Assembly (NCBI GenBank): GCA_910589415.1
Contig: OU342634.1
Coordinates: forward strand, 41,222,723 to 41,286,722
DNA from: Malachius bipustulatus
Taxonomy: Eukaryota > Arthropoda > Insecta > Coleoptera > Melyridae
Length of the DNA: 64,000 bases
Direction: 5' to 3'
In this document: piece by piece, positions 46,858-60,492 of the stretch
How the letters are laid out: each line of letters opens with the position of its first letter
How positions within the stretch are numbered: the first letter of the stretch is position 1
Notes under the pieces: generated by a model
The model's database searches: none
The model's input: only the letters and a program-made list of their open reading frames with translations
Told to the model about the DNA's origin: nothing
Made by a program: the position numbers and the translations under genes

Positions 46858-49800
46858 ATTATGCTTGAGGCAAGAATTTACAAAAATCTAGCTGACCTCT
46901 AATCAAATTATTGTCATCATGAGCATGTAAAAATTTGTATCGCTTTTGTGGAGCAAGACTTGGTTGGAGAGAGGATTCTTTGACAACATGCTGTTGAAAT
47001 TGAATTTCCTCTGCGACAAATTTTTGTTTTACACTCGAAGAAGATCTTTTTTAAGATTTTAAGGATGAATGGCCCATTAAAGGACACTTTGATTTTTGTT
47101 TACTTTTATTTCTGAATAAGAATCCTGGAGGCATGTATTTCAAATATGAGCCATTTTTGACCCAATCTCTGTTATTGGGTATTGATCCCCGAGCTTTTTC
47201 AGTCGATGATCGAAAAAAAGTTACCACTGAAAATTTAAAAAGGTGTGCTTTTCATGATCTTGTAAATGAATCACCCTCCCAAACTATTTGGATTCTAAAT
47301 CAGTAACTTACGCCACTCTCTGTATAGGTACTTAGATATAGCAGAAATGGGAAAACTTTAAAAAAATTGTTGTGAGTTTCTGTCATTAAAACTTATCAAC
47401 AGTATCTATTACAAGAATCTTTTGATTATACTTCAATATTTCATTAAACGTTGACTTCATTCCATAGGAATCATGCTTCGCCTGATTTATGCGTTTGATA
47501 CTTGTCCAAATAGCTTATTCTATTATCCAGGAAGTAGGAATTCCGCTTCAGAACCTATCAAGAATAATTCACGCAGAAACGCAAAATTTGTAGTTCACGA
47601 AGATCGACGTTTCATCGTCAAAACTTATCCGAACCAAGCGTCTATTGTTCACTCTGAAGCAATTACAATAATTTGAAATAATGTATTTTAAACGTTTTGA
47701 GAAACTATGTCTTTAGAGACCAAAAATGAGTGGAGTGGCCACATACTCATCATGAGCATGCTGGTTGATGCGTGATGATCTATCCTCAGGCAAAGCTCTT
47801 TAATCGCATGAGGTTTTCCCATTCGTTCCAGATAAAGGAGGCTCTCAATGATTATTATGGAATTGCTGAGATACCTTAAACGTCCTCCTAAACAAACGGT
47901 GAAGTAAAATATAAGGATATTTACGTTGAGGGCAAAATTTATATAAGCCAAAGCAAACATTATACTTTATCGTCATAGGCTGAGTGAATTAAACAAAGCA
48001 GGACATTTCGAAGGGTAAGTTTCCTTGCATTTCACTGTTTTCCCTGTTAATTCAGATGAGTTTAGATAAGGAATATCCATATTCCATATATGGGCACAGT
48101 GCCAGACACATCAACTGAGGGGCTCTTTCTTTTTGTTACCCATGGATGGCTTCAGTTCTGCTCTTTAAAAAATCCAATGTAATTCTGAATCTTCTTTGTG
48201 TTCTACGTATGTTCCAGGACTCTTGTAATAAACGACAATATACTACGAAGCCGTAAAATTTTAATGACCCCTCTACTTGTCCTCGTACTAAAGCTCCTAT
48301 ACTGGTCGTATACTTGAATCCTTTGATTATTGATCTATGCCGTGGTGTTAGTATTGTATGCAGGTAGTGGCATAATAATGAATACATGGTCGATTATTTT
48401 TAATTCACCATATACCTAGTATATGGAGCAAGAATATTGCGATCGTGCAGAAAATCGATGTTAAGATTTCAACGGTTTTACCTACTCGTTTTTACCTGGA
48501 GTTAAAAAACTGGCTGTGAAAGAATGTCGGTCTGCTTGTCGATTGGTGGGTCAAAATTCCATGCAACTTTTCTAAGAAATTGAAGTCATAACAGCATGGA
48601 GCTGCAATATTGATGAAATTTGCAAAATAATAACCCAAATATTCATGTAAAAATCCAACCAATGCTGTGATTAAGAAATTCGATTTTCTGCGAAAAAATG
48701 ATGATTTAGAAATTATATCTAAGCGATTTGAACGAATTTTCGCAAGGTTAAATGAATCACCCTCTGAATAGATACAGCTAATGCATGATTTTCCGCGATA
48801 GGTGAGTTTTTCAGCATCCCCTGTTAGTGCTAATTAAATACAAATAATTAATTTCACTTTATTACTTTGCCAAAACATCAGGTTTACAAACAATGAAAAT
48901 TTTAACAGTTCATTAAGAGAAAAAATATTTCGTATGGTGTGCTTATATGCTCGGTTAAGTATGTCCGAGTACTAGAACTAATAATAAAACACGTCTAAAC
49001 CCAAATCCACACATAAAAAAACCCCGGTTCAATGTTTATCAAGTTTTTTTTAACAAATAATAATGGTTGTGGATGTCTATGGTCATAAAAATAAAAGTTT
49101 CTGCTAATTGATCGTATAGATATTTAGTGGGAAATATCCAAATAGTGTAAATACACTCGTAAGTGTAGAATCTTCGGTAACCATTTTCGTTTGGTTACCA
49201 GACCTTTTGACACAGGCTGTCTACTCACATTGCATGTACTTCGAAACAAGGTTGTTCTTGACATTTCTCGAAGTCTCGAACTACTCAGCTACCATTACAG
49301 CATCGACTCGCCTCGAAAAATCGAACTCGTATCAATATTATTCAAATTTCATTAGAGTCAAAAGACGATAACATAATGACATCAGACTGTTTTATACAAT
49401 GAATAATATTCTTACAAAAGAAGATTGTCATCGAGTATAAAATACTAAATCTTGAAAAGTTGCCCTTTGGCCCAGTGCGAGAGCTTACTAAAATTAATTT
49501 CCTTGTAGCTATGTCTTGTCATGAACAGGTTACGGCTACGCGCTACAGAATACATAATCCTTTAGATGTTATTTAATTATAATAAAATTACAAGTATCAT
49601 CATACATTATTACAAGGTCTTTGAATTATTTTTTTTTACGTAATGTTAACAGTTCCATAAACCTGAATTTTAAAACATAGTATTTATTAGGTACCTAGGT
49701 ACTACTTGTAAGTCTATATTTTTAATTTGACCAACAAACTGAACAAAATTGTATAAGTAGTAAAATATTATGTCCATCTCTGTCTAACTGTAATAAAGAG

Positions 49801-50150
49801 GGAACAAATAACAAATAATCATCTTAAAGGAAGTTAACGTTAAAGAAAATGATGACAAAATTGCCTGTTCTTTATAACAAAGGTTACTGAATTAATTGAA
49901 AGTTTCGCACTGTGCAAAGCGACATTCTTTATAGCTTATAGATCAAGATTGCTGCTAATTTATCAAGTAGTGACTCAATTCTTGGGGCTAACGACAATGT
50001 AAATTCCAAGATACAATGCTCTCGGCCTTACTCTCTGTTAAATTATGAAGTTATTCAGTGTAGGTATATTAAAAATAAACTCGTACATGAAATGATTACA
50101 CCTATTTTGTTCGGTTCTATAAACTCTGGAAATAAAAAAATCCAATAATA
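46858..50150. other. 3.3 kb stretch with unassigned short frames
   Basis: A 67-codon plus frame at 47473-47676 and a 90-codon minus frame at 47688-47960 are unrecognised; the latter is hydrophobic at its start and has GGRLRYLSNS, faintly like an insect chemoreceptor. A minus frame at 48136-48387 (SIIKGFKYTTSIGAL, SWNIRRTQRRF) faintly resembles the post-RT segment of a LINE. AAATGAATCACCCTC occurs at 47264 and 48750, probably related element ends. No gene is claimed. Confidence 0.3.
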
Positions 50151-50488
50151 CAGTCTTGTCTATTGGTTTTCCTCTTTTGTCAATTGCTTTTCCTTGTTTG
50201 TCAAACGAGTTTCCCATTTATTAAACGTCAGTTTGATTTTTCAATTGAAATTCCTTTTTTGTCAAATAAGATTCCTTTTATATCAAATGCTTTTCCAATA
50301 TTTATGATACTGTCATGCACGTAAATAGGAAAAGCAATTGACATAAAGTGAAACTAATTTGATATAAAAGGAAATTTATTGATAAATCAATGACTACAAT
50401 CATTGATAGATAAAAAAAATAAGAAAATCATTTTTGACAAATAAGGAAAAGCAATTGACAAAAGAGGAAAACCAAAAGCAAAAGACTG
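50151..50488. mobile_element. 338 bp TA-flanked MITE with internal 21-bp repeats
   Basis: CAGTCTTGTCTATTGGTTTT at the left and, inverted, CAGTCTTTTGCTTTTGGTTT at the right are flanked by TA (50149-50150, 50489-50490). Inside, units such as TTTTCCTCTTTTGTCAATTG, TTTTCCTTGTTTGTCAAACG and ATTCCTTTTTTGTCAAATAA repeat about every 21 bases. Confidence 0.85.
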
Positions 50489-51204
50489 TATAGGAACTAT
50501 CCTCTTTAAGGTTTTTTATTTAAATGAAGCAATGCAGCTTTGCCGATAACATAACGATGAGTTCCAAGTAGCGCATTTGTTTATTTTTGAAAGTTGATGC
50601 GACCTTCGAAATGACATCAAGCTTCGTCTGTTTTAAAAACAACTCTAGCACATCGTTCGTTTCAAATTTGAAAAAACCCATCGGGATCCCGTTTTTTATA
50701 ATACATATTAGGTAAAGTCGGTAAAGTCCGCAACAGTCGTAAAATCGCTTTATAGGATTTCCTCAAGCAGCAAAAGTGTAAAGAATAAAAATCATGATAC
50801 AGTAGAACTATACAAAAACCATTGAAATTAACAAAAAGCGATAGAAGAAAAGTTGATGACGTAAGAAAATTATGAAACTTGGAGAAACAAAACGAAATAC
50901 AATGGGTTTACAAAATTTAGGAAGCTGGGTAGGTTTAGGTGTATAAATAATCCCAGAAAATATTTAGGAGCTAAAGAGCGATTGATGGTGGAGGCGGATT
51001 GTAGTCATATGTAGCTAATGAACTGTCGTTATGTAGAGAAATATTTGTGTTGTGTTCATTTTGATATTTTTTTTGACAGGTAAAAGCCCTCATTGATCCT
51101 TTTACCTACACCTTTACTGTTTTTTTTTGTTGCAAAGAAATACTTTGCATTTTTATCTTTTTTTTTTTTATTAGATTTTTATCTTTCTCACTATTGGGAT
51201 CTTG
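50489..51204. other. AT-rich stretch
   Basis: No gene or element recognised. A T-rich run lies at about 51118-51180. Confidence 0.4.
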
Positions 51205-51770
51205 AGAACAGGTAGGAACAATGCAACGACTAAGAAGTTTGGATCATCGTGGCTTTGGCAGGTAACAGCCAAATAAGTTGTATAAAATCACTCCTTAAAA
51301 TCTTGAAAGTATAAAGTTTAATCATTTTTAAACTACTTAAAGGGCTAAATGGAAGAAATGAAAAAATAGGTCAAAAATGTCACATTTCCATTAAAGTTAG
51401 TGACGTGTAAATAATTTTAAAAAAGGTAACGACGTGCCCAGATCTCCGCCAGTGGATTAAAATTTTTTGTTGAGAGTATCAAATCGTGGTCTTCAATAAG
51501 TACAACAACAACTGTCAAAGATTTTGAGTTATTCTGGTCAGCCAGTTTATAGATATTAAAAAAATATTAAATTTTTCGTAGAACTTCAACACCTTGTATC
51601 TCGAAAACTAAAGTTTCAACGAAGTTTAAAAAAAAATTAAACTTTATACTTTAAAGATTTTGAGGAGTGATTTTGTACACCTTCTTCAGCTGTTAAGTAC
51701 CTATAAAAGCCACGATGATCCAAATTTCATAGTTGCTACATTGTTCCTACCTATGTTGAGCACATGCGTA
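51205..51770. mobile_element. Foldback with an inner fragment of another family
   Basis: Arms 51211-51340 and 51625-51755 share CTTTATACTTT, AAATCACTCCT and GATCATCGTGGCTTT. The interior (51395-51615) contains AGATCTCCGCCAGTG and CACCTTGTATCTCGAAAACT, matching one arm of 55310-55960. Confidence 0.7.
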
Positions 51771-53559
51771 CAGGAAACTTTTAGCAAGGTCTGGCAGTAG
51801 CGGGATCTTGCTTAATAGGTACAATGCAAGAAATTTAATAAGAGCACAGATCCGTATTAAGTTGAAATTAAACGGATGATGACAAAAGTATAGTTTTAAA
51901 ACGTTTGAACCAATATGTATGGAATATTATTAAATTAAGAATTAAAATATCTTTCAATGTTTGCAATAAAAAAATCCAGATCCGTATTTAAAAAATAGAA
52001 GTTCAATCCGCCCAGGCAAATATAAATCGTCAGATAAAAAAAACTGTCATCGCAGAAATAAAGTTGGCCAATAACTGCAATTAAAAGTGGTTTAAGGTTT
52101 TACAAATTTTCAATAATAACGTCAATAATACGAAAAACAAAAATTTATTAATTTGTCTTTTTCAAGGTATTTTGAAAATCAAAAATAATTTTTTAAATCT
52201 TTTTCTGCCATTGCATTTTTCTGATTGCCCGCAATTTTTTCCCTATTTAACATTAAACCGACCGTGTATCTCCCAAAGCTATCTTTATAAGATTGTTGTT
52301 TAATACTAAAACAAATATTGTGAATTACAAAAAACCTAATTCCGTGCTCAAATTTGCACAAAAAGCAATCACTTTGAATTGAAAAAAGTCAAATTATAAG
52401 TCAATTTATGAAACTCACATTGTAAGTGAAATACTGACAACTTTACAATCCTTTCGGTGAATAACTTATGTAATGTAAATCATAGAACTTTTCAAATTGT
52501 AAGATTGGCATTAAAAGTAACCAACGGATTATGATGCAACTTCGTACTATCTTGCTAGACTTATGAAATGAATCAGTAGAATCCAAACAAGTACCTAAGG
52601 AAGGATAAATAGATGAATAGATTTGCTCTTCATTTTAATGCAGGCTTTACAGTGAAAGTGTTTTTTTTTATGGTTGGTTGTAAACATAATTATTATAATA
52701 AATTTTAATATTTGACGATAATTGTTTATGTTGGTATTTTTGAACAGTGACAGTTTTAAAAGAACAATTCATTATGTATGCTTCTGATTCAGTTTTATGA
52801 GGCCATAATTACAATGTTTTCGGTTGCACGGTGTCTATAAAAACAGTGCCCATCAAACGTAACGTTGAAAATAATTACATTATAAAATGTCAGATGAGTT
52901 TTTCAAAAGTCTTTAAAAAAGTCTATTTTATGTTTGCTTTTTCCAAATTATATTTGGCCTCAAGACTCCAAATTTTAGATCGTTAAAAAATTATACTAGT
53001 ACGTAGTTATGCTTATGAAAACTTTTGACGTCAAATGTATTTATACCCTGTATAATTTTTTATCAAATGACAGTTAACTGAATAGGTAAATAGTGATTTA
53101 CTGATAACTAAAAAGAGTATTATGTATGAATTCAACTTTATATAAATAGGTACTTAACAACGTAAAGGATTATAAGTAGGTATACGGTAGGTACTCTAAT
53201 TTGTTATGATTTGTAATACGATTAGACGTGTTACCTACAATCATTGAGGTAACTGTATGTAGAAAATGGTTCAAAATAATAATAATATTAAATTACATTT
53301 GCTTGGTCATTCCCTCCCTGGCCAATGCCCGATGCAGAGTCGTGAGAAAGAGAATGCTCATGACTGATTTAATAAAACAGATTAATTTTAATTGTCATTT
53401 ATTAAAGGTCAATTAAATTATAATTGTTCCGCTAAATTCGGCAAACAAACTAAAATTAAAAGTATGATTAAGGCTCATATTAAGGTACTTATAAATAGTA
53501 CCTAATAGAAAGACACTGCAATAAGCGCCAGTTGTTTCTCTTTCATTTTAATTTTTTTC
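51771..53559. other. Gene-less AT-rich stretch
   Basis: AACAGTGCCCATCAAACGTA at 52842-52862 looks like a lone Tc1-type end without a partner. TATACCCTGTATAA at 53043 is another element end. No gene. Confidence 0.35.
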
Positions 53560-54050
53560 GACAGAAAAAAAGATAACGTAAACAATAGTATAAAAAATAA
53601 AACATTCCAAAACGATCCGGTGGTTCGTATGCTATATTCATTGAAAAGAATTGACGCGCAATTAAACAGATATGTACATGAGCACCATCGTGCATGAACC
53701 ACATTTCGATTCTTGATTGAATGGGAATTTCTTCTATATAAAAGTCCTTGCAGCTCTTCTTCAAGAAAATGACGACATGATGGATTATTAAGCCTTAATG
53801 GCAAAAAATATGACTACATTAAAAAATGATCTCCTAATAAAAACACCCGTCCGAACATTAGGGGAAAATCTTTGCTGCTGATGGCCTTCACATGATCACA
53901 TGTAGATTTTCGTCGGTCCATAGATGATGATTATGAAAGTCCATAATTATTGCATCACGAGAAAAATTTTCTTCGTCCGTGAATAAAATAAATACTTTCC
54001 AAAATAACATTTCTACATACATTTTTAAATCGTTCAAAACAAGGGTATAG
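53560..54050 (-). pseudogene. Mariner/IS630-type transposase relic
   Basis: Minus-strand frames give ILFTDEENFSRD (FTDE at 53972-53983, holding the first catalytic Asp), then FHNHHLWTDENLH. After two breaks come LPLRLNNPSCRHFLEEELQ and MWFMHDGAHVHICLIARQFF (HDGA at 53681-53692, the second Asp). The order and wording are typical of the insect DDE_3 mariner-like transposases. The third catalytic segment (normally in a SPDLTP-like stretch) is lost. Several stops and shifts make it inactive. Confidence 0.75.
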
Positions 54051-55309
54051 TTTACTGTATGTTGTTTTACTATTTCTGGTTACACCTCGTATAATACAAG
54101 CAGATAATTATTTATCTTATTAGTTTCTACGATGAAGACAATGCGCTTGAGATTAGTTCATAATATGTTTTTTTCATATTAGGTATGTTTCCAACTTTTT
54201 GCAGGACCCTGCATAATTTAACTTAACTGACCAAGGTTTCTTGTGTATTGTATTAAGAGTGTTTTAACAATAATATACATATTATGCATATGTATATAAT
54301 AAATACTTACTCAGAAAGATAACAGTATTTGCTATAATATCCTTAGTGTGGAATTGTTCAAAAACATAATTAGGTATATACTTTATATGAATAGAAAAAA
54401 ATTATATGTATGCATTATCTTATGTATGTAAACAATCTTGAAATATTTTGCTTCAGAATAGACAATAGACAATAGACAATAATAGACGATATAAGATACA
54501 AATTTGACATTATAATGTACAATTTTTTTACTTATTGTTTATCTTTAACATAATAGTTAATTAGTTAAGCATGTGCTATACCAATTAAATTGAAAATAGA
54601 AAATGTTGCAGGCCTATTTTTGATATGTTTTTGTCTTGTATATTAGGCAGGACAATAAGTTATTTATCTTTTAAAATATATACAATAATAATAGTTGAAT
54701 AATATTGCTGTTCTTGCAATGTGGAATACATTTAATGCCCCAATTAAATCAACTGCTTCATCATATTATCTAGAACCAATTTGAGATCTATTTGTGGGGG
54801 TTTTAATAGAACTAAAACGTAACAAACTTTATTATGACTGAACATTTAGATTTAAAAAATCAATCTTAAAAATGCCCGCACCTAAATTCTAAAAAGGGAA
54901 GCAGAAACTATTCGTTTCAACTCGAATATAGCGAATGCAATATTTTAGAAACAAAAGCATCAGTCTCATAAATGTTTAGAGTTTGTCTAATTAATTAGAT
55001 ATATCTAGTATAGTATATGTATTTCACTTGTAATTAGTATCAAAAATTAAACTTAAAATTTAACTTGAAATTCTTACCCGTAAATGTTTGAGGATACCAA
55101 ACCTGACCCAAAAAGACTTCTGGGTCTGGTCTGGATGACCTCACACTCTTCGTCAAGTCCGGTCAATATTTAGGAGTGTTTATTATGGTTTTACTACTGT
55201 TGACTTATACTTCTGTTAAACTAGTACCTAATTAGTTTAACTAGATAGAAGGTAGATTATTTATTGAGAATAAGTACGCAGTGAGCTTGTTGCTTTAGTT
55301 TTCGAGATA
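54051..55309. other. AT-rich stretch with a short tandem repeat
   Basis: The 8-mer AATAGACA repeats about four times at 54458-54489. No gene is recognised. Confidence 0.5.
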
Positions 55310-55960
55310 CAGGGTGTTAAAGTTCTTCGAAAAAATCAATTTTTATTTATTGAATATCTAAAAATTGGCTAATCAGAATCACTCGAGATTTTTACAGTTG
55401 TTGGACCACCGATGTATAATTCTTCAATCCGGTGGCGGATATCTGGATGGACTGTTACCATTTTATTAAATAATTCCTACGCCACTGATTTTAATGCAAA
55501 TTCGCCATTTGTGGTAGATACCTCATGTTGTCTAGAGGAAAAAAGTCATCGTAAAGTTTTGTCGTAGGAGGCCAATGTTTCCGAGATACTTCAAAATGTA
55601 CGAAACCGTACAAGGTAAAATTAAAAAAATCATAAAAAGCAATGTTAATGAGTATTTGCAGAAATTAATAATTTTTGTCCTGCATAATGGAATATTTTGA
55701 AAACACTGCGTCCTACAACAAAGACGTAAGATGACTTCACTCCTCTAAACAAAACAAGGCATCTACTAAAGATAACAAATTGGTATTAAAGTCAGTGGCG
55801 TAGAAATTATTCGATAAAAAATGTACCAACACACTCAGATCTCCGCCAGTGAACTGAAGGATTTTTCAATGAGAATATCAAATTCAAAAATTTCGAGTTG
55901 TTCTTATCAGCCAATTTTTAGATATTCAAAAAATATTAAATTTTTGCTTGTCTCAGTGGT
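55310..55960. mobile_element. Foldback element, full copy
   Basis: It opens CAGGGTGTTAAAGTTCTTCG with a TA flank. Arms of about 190 bp (55320-55505 and 55785-55955) share TGAATATCTAAAAATTGGCT, CACTGATTTTAATG and their inverses. Fragments of the same family lie at 9493-9690 and 51395-51615. Confidence 0.75.
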
Positions 55961-56807
55961 ACACAAGATTGTTGTGTTGTATTATTAAAATAACTTGATG
56001 TTTAAATTAGAATATCGTTACTATACTCGAATCATCAGCGAGTGACAAGGTGGGGCTAATCAATTAGTCGATGATAAAAAAATAACTGCTAATCCTAGTT
56101 GTTGATGTCCTTGCCCAGCAACCAATCACAAGACACGAAAAATACAAGCAGCTTTATATTTTTATAATTTTTTTATTATTACTTATTATAAATTAAATAA
56201 ATTAAAAACTTCTAATTATCATTAATAAAAATTAATTGCTTTTCAAAGTTCCATAAGCTCTACACGAAACGTAAGCAAAATTGTTGCTGTTGGGAGTGTC
56301 ATATCGCATCCAACTGAGATTCGATTCCTACTTGATTTAAAATAGATGTCAGAGGAGACCTCCTATAGCCCGACATACACCTACTGTTATTATTGAGTAT
56401 AAAGATCATTTCACTTGTATAAGAGGTGATTGACCAAATAAATGTAGTATGTAGGTGGTGATGACTGTGCTCTTGTAAGGGAGCCTATTGAAGGTAATGG
56501 TAATCAGATCAAGCAAAGGAGAATGGACGTCCATCATTGATATTTTATCAAGGAATTAGTTAGTTGTAATTATTGAATTAATCAATAATCTAACAAAAAT
56601 CAATACATTTCAAAATAGAGGGGATGGTGAGATACACTTCTTTCAATTAGTTATTTTTTATAATAACTTCCAAGTTAAGTTTTCTGCCTCGTTGATTTTG
56701 ATTGACTCATGATTATTATCCTTATGTTTACATCAGCCATCTTTTCTAGTTCTAAATATACCTACATAACTAGAGGAGACGTACAATATTTCGACTATCT
56801 AGCTCAG
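55961..56807. other. Unassigned stretch
   Basis: No gene is recognised; AT-rich with scattered unique sequence. Confidence 0.35.
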
Positions 56808-56985
56808 GGAAGTTGGTACCCCTTAGTGCGAATCTTTATAAAATTCAAACGGTATTTAAAAAAAAAACGGCAAAATTCCAAAAATAGAAATTTTGGAGGG
56901 TGGACAAACGAAAATTGCGATTGGACAAAACAAACGAATGCCGTTTGAATTTTATAAAAATGGCGCATAGGGGTGCCAATCACTG
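56808..56985. mobile_element. Short MITE, about 175 bp
   Basis: GTTGGTACCCCTTAGTGCG at the left faces CGCATAGGGGTGCCAATC at the right. TTTATAAAATTCAAACGGTA faces its inverse inside. The open frame at 56709-56948 is a by-product. Confidence 0.8.
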
Positions 56986-59900
56986 AACTCGAAGATCTGA
57001 ACAGTTAGAAATCTCCCCTGCAGTATAACTGCGGAAAACGTTGTTTAACAATAATTATAAGACGCTAGTCATTGATTTTTAATGGATAATAAAGTTCCTT
57101 ATCTGAATTATACGATACATTTATTTTGTAATCCGGTAAGCTGAAACAGGTTTCTCAACAAAGAATTATGAAACAAAATAAAACATTGGAAACGAAACAA
57201 AACATACATAAACTTATATCATGATAATTAACTTCGAGAGCCAATTTTTTTTGGATAAGGATTTTATATTCCTAATATGAATCTTTTGTGGAAAAAGACT
57301 TTGTACTAGGCCAGCTGTTGCTGTATTTAATTTGCAAACTTTTCCGAATGAAAATCAAGACATCATTTTTGATGGAATTTATTTGTACCTGCTGTAAGGA
57401 CTGGTTATGGGTTATTAAACAGGTAATTTTGTATCCACATGCAGAACCTTAATGACATACATTGATTATATAGTTGGCCAATTATAACTACCAGTCATTA
57501 TTTCTCTATCATAGTTACAACAATACCTACAGTATACAAACACCGAACGTAAACAGGTTAAATTACGTAAATGATATTGCAAGGATAATAAAAATTTGAT
57601 TGATTTCAGTTTATTTTTTATTAACTATACATACTGATGTAGACGTTTTAAGCTTTTTTAATGTTTTTTAATAACTTTGCAAGGTGCTTACAATAATTCT
57701 TTCATTAGAAAATATGAAGAGTAGGTACTCATACAGAAATGATGCATTGATAGATCCATAAAGATTTTATATCCATATTATTAAGGATATAGTTATCTTG
57801 AAGCGCCATATTTGGTCATATTTTCCTTATTTCCATTTTCTCCTTTTGTTGATTCTCAAATAATTTTTTTTTATTTCTTTTTATGCAATTGAAATTATTA
57901 ACATTGCCACGGATCCACTTTTAGTAATTAACAATGTTTATTCATCCACGCCAAATTTCACCGTATTTATAAGTTATGCTTAACGGCAAGAAGAGCTTTT
58001 ATTGTTTATAATAAACGTTCTCATGGAAACTAAGCTTCTGACTAAGCTTGAAGCTAAGACAGGTTTTAAAAATATGGCACAATCTCAAGTTGTTATTTTT
58101 TTTAAGATCTACTTTTGCGAATGAATGTGTCCACTATCAAGAAGATTATCAGCGTCTAAGGAAGCTTTATGAGACATATACCTACCTACCAATAAAAATT
58201 TAAGTAAAGGAATAAGGAAATATTTTCAGCAAACAAAATGGGTCATATTGGGTTTCTAAGAACCTTATAGACACAGTTCTGATAAAAGTTAAAAGGTATA
58301 TCTCAGCCATAACAGAATTTACAAAAAGGTATCCTATAAGGTCTCTTACGATTAGATGGTGTTATACTTTAAATGTGATAGAATGCTCCAAAAAATAATT
58401 ACCTAATTTTCAATAATAAAAAAATTCTAGCTAAAAAAGAAAAATTCGCGGATTCTGGGACTAATCAGAAGACACTGATCTCATGTCATCAAAACAGAGA
58501 TGTCGCTACTGATAATAGATCTCGAAGTTTCGTGTGAGTTTTTGGATAATTAATAAAATTATTTTATTCAATGATGTGGCATGCCAAATACCTTAAGCTA
58601 TGTATAATATAGGAAACTTAGCTCAAAAAGCGGCGACAAAATTAAGTGCCATCTATAGCGTTTCGGGGCTAACCTAACAACGATTTAAACAATTACTTAC
58701 GTTCACTTCACTCTAAATAATATAAAATGAAACATTGTCAAAAATACTTCAGCGGGGTTGTGTAGATTGATATCAAAGAAATCTAATAACATACTAATTT
58801 TGGTGCTAGGCCCGCCCCGAACCAATAGATGTCGCTGTAGTCTGAGACTTTCCCATATTATAGTTTAACGTATTTGGTCATGCCGAATAACTCCAACAAG
58901 AGGGATCATTAATGTTTTCAGCAGTGCTTTTCGGTGTCCTTAGCATAAGATCAGTGATGAACATGAGCCCTGCTAGAACCTTAGAACGAATTTTCTTTTC
59001 ATTATTTATTAATTATTTGGCTAGAGGCTTTCAATTCTAATAATTGTAAATTCATAAGAAATCTCGTTTTTTTCAGTTTTTTTTCAGAATGTTTTAACAA
59101 AGCCTTAATTTTTCTTTAATTTAACGAGCTGTATCTTTGCTAGTTCTCGAGATCCCAATGATGAGAGAGATAAAAAAAAGTTCTGTATAGTATATTCAGT
59201 TTTAATAATAATAATTATTATTGAAATAACTACATAATATTATCAATAATATGGATAAATTTGCAAATTTTGTTGATACCAGATACCTACCTACTTTATT
59301 TAATATAACGTAGGTACCTCAAGGGACAAGCGTTCGTTCTAAAAAACACACTCTTTATAATAGGTCTATTCATAAAAGATCAATTAAATTATTTTTGGCG
59401 ATTTCGCAACCTAATTAGAAGCTTCAAATCAGCAGAGATCTCACATTATACCAAAACAGTTTGTTCTAGACACACTTCCACGCATAATAATTTATCCTCA
59501 ATCCTCAATTGGAAATTTGCTTATTATATTCGATTGTAATTACTACGAGACGATTATGTATGTGCCTTGCCGTCAATCATAAAATAGAAGATAGTCAATA
59601 TACTGTAAAAAAATGCCGGGTTGTTCAATTTTTTATTGTTAATTAACGATTCATTAATATGACAAATGAACCATTAAGATTAATAGAATAATAAGTTTCT
59701 AATGAGCAATTAATGAGTAATTTAGTTTGAAACTATACGCGCATCTATGATAAATGAGCAAGTGATTGTTAGATTATTGAAGAAATAAAATTAATACTTG
59801 ATCAAGCGATAAAAGTGAAATTTTGGTCCTATTTTCTGCATCAATAAAGTGTACAATTCGAGTTACTCAAGAAGATAATCTGATATAATAGCTAGCTCCA

Positions 59901-60492
59901 AACAAATTTTTTCAAATCGAATCACAATCACATCACAATACAGAAAAGATAATTATTTTCCTAATGACGTTGATTGTTTGGTGCCTTATTTTAATAAAAC
60001 AAATAAATAAATAAATAAAGCATGAGCTTATAAAAAAAAGCTACGGACACGTTATTTGTAGATTAGGTAGATTTGAATAATTTTAAAAACGAAGGTAAAA
60101 ACTGATGATAATTGGTTGACATAATTACAAAAATATATCGAACGTGTCAGACAAGATGTCAACACTTGTTGATACACTTCATATTTGTTGAAAACAAGTT
60201 GAGTGGATGATAATAATATTAAAAAAGTTTTAATTGATAAATATCATAAATTAATTAAACTTAATTAAGTAATGACTTCTGTGTCTTTAGAACAACTTCA
60301 TTTATTTTCAAGAATTGAATCGAGAATTGGAGAATTTAAAGACACCAATTATTACTGATCTTTTATGTCTATGGATTTCTATAATGATAAAAAAAATTGT
60401 AGAAGTTTTCACTGGAAGTGCAAGAGCTCCATTTTGTTAGTAAGGTGAGGTCATGGTTTTCTGATTTATTTGATCGATTTATAAATTATTAA
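56986..60492. other. 3.5 kb gene-poor stretch
   Basis: No gene is recognised. Family A tail words (TTCTTTAATTTAACGAGC, CTGTATCTTTGC) occur at 59050-59170. GCCGGGTTGTTCAATTTTTT at 59615 resembles the end of the MITE at 28290. (AAAT)n lies at 60000-60020. Confidence 0.4.

Noticed and set aside
47688..47960. Insect chemoreceptor fragment
   Set aside because: Only a short hydrophobic stretch and GGRLRYL are suggestive; no further exons or the usual C-terminal motif were found.
48136..48387. LINE post-RT relic on the minus strand
   Set aside because: The resemblance (IRRTQRRF and a GAL segment) is too weak without a profile search.
59613..59660. Second copy of the GGGCCGG MITE
   Set aside because: Only about 20 bases of one end match and no opposite end was found.
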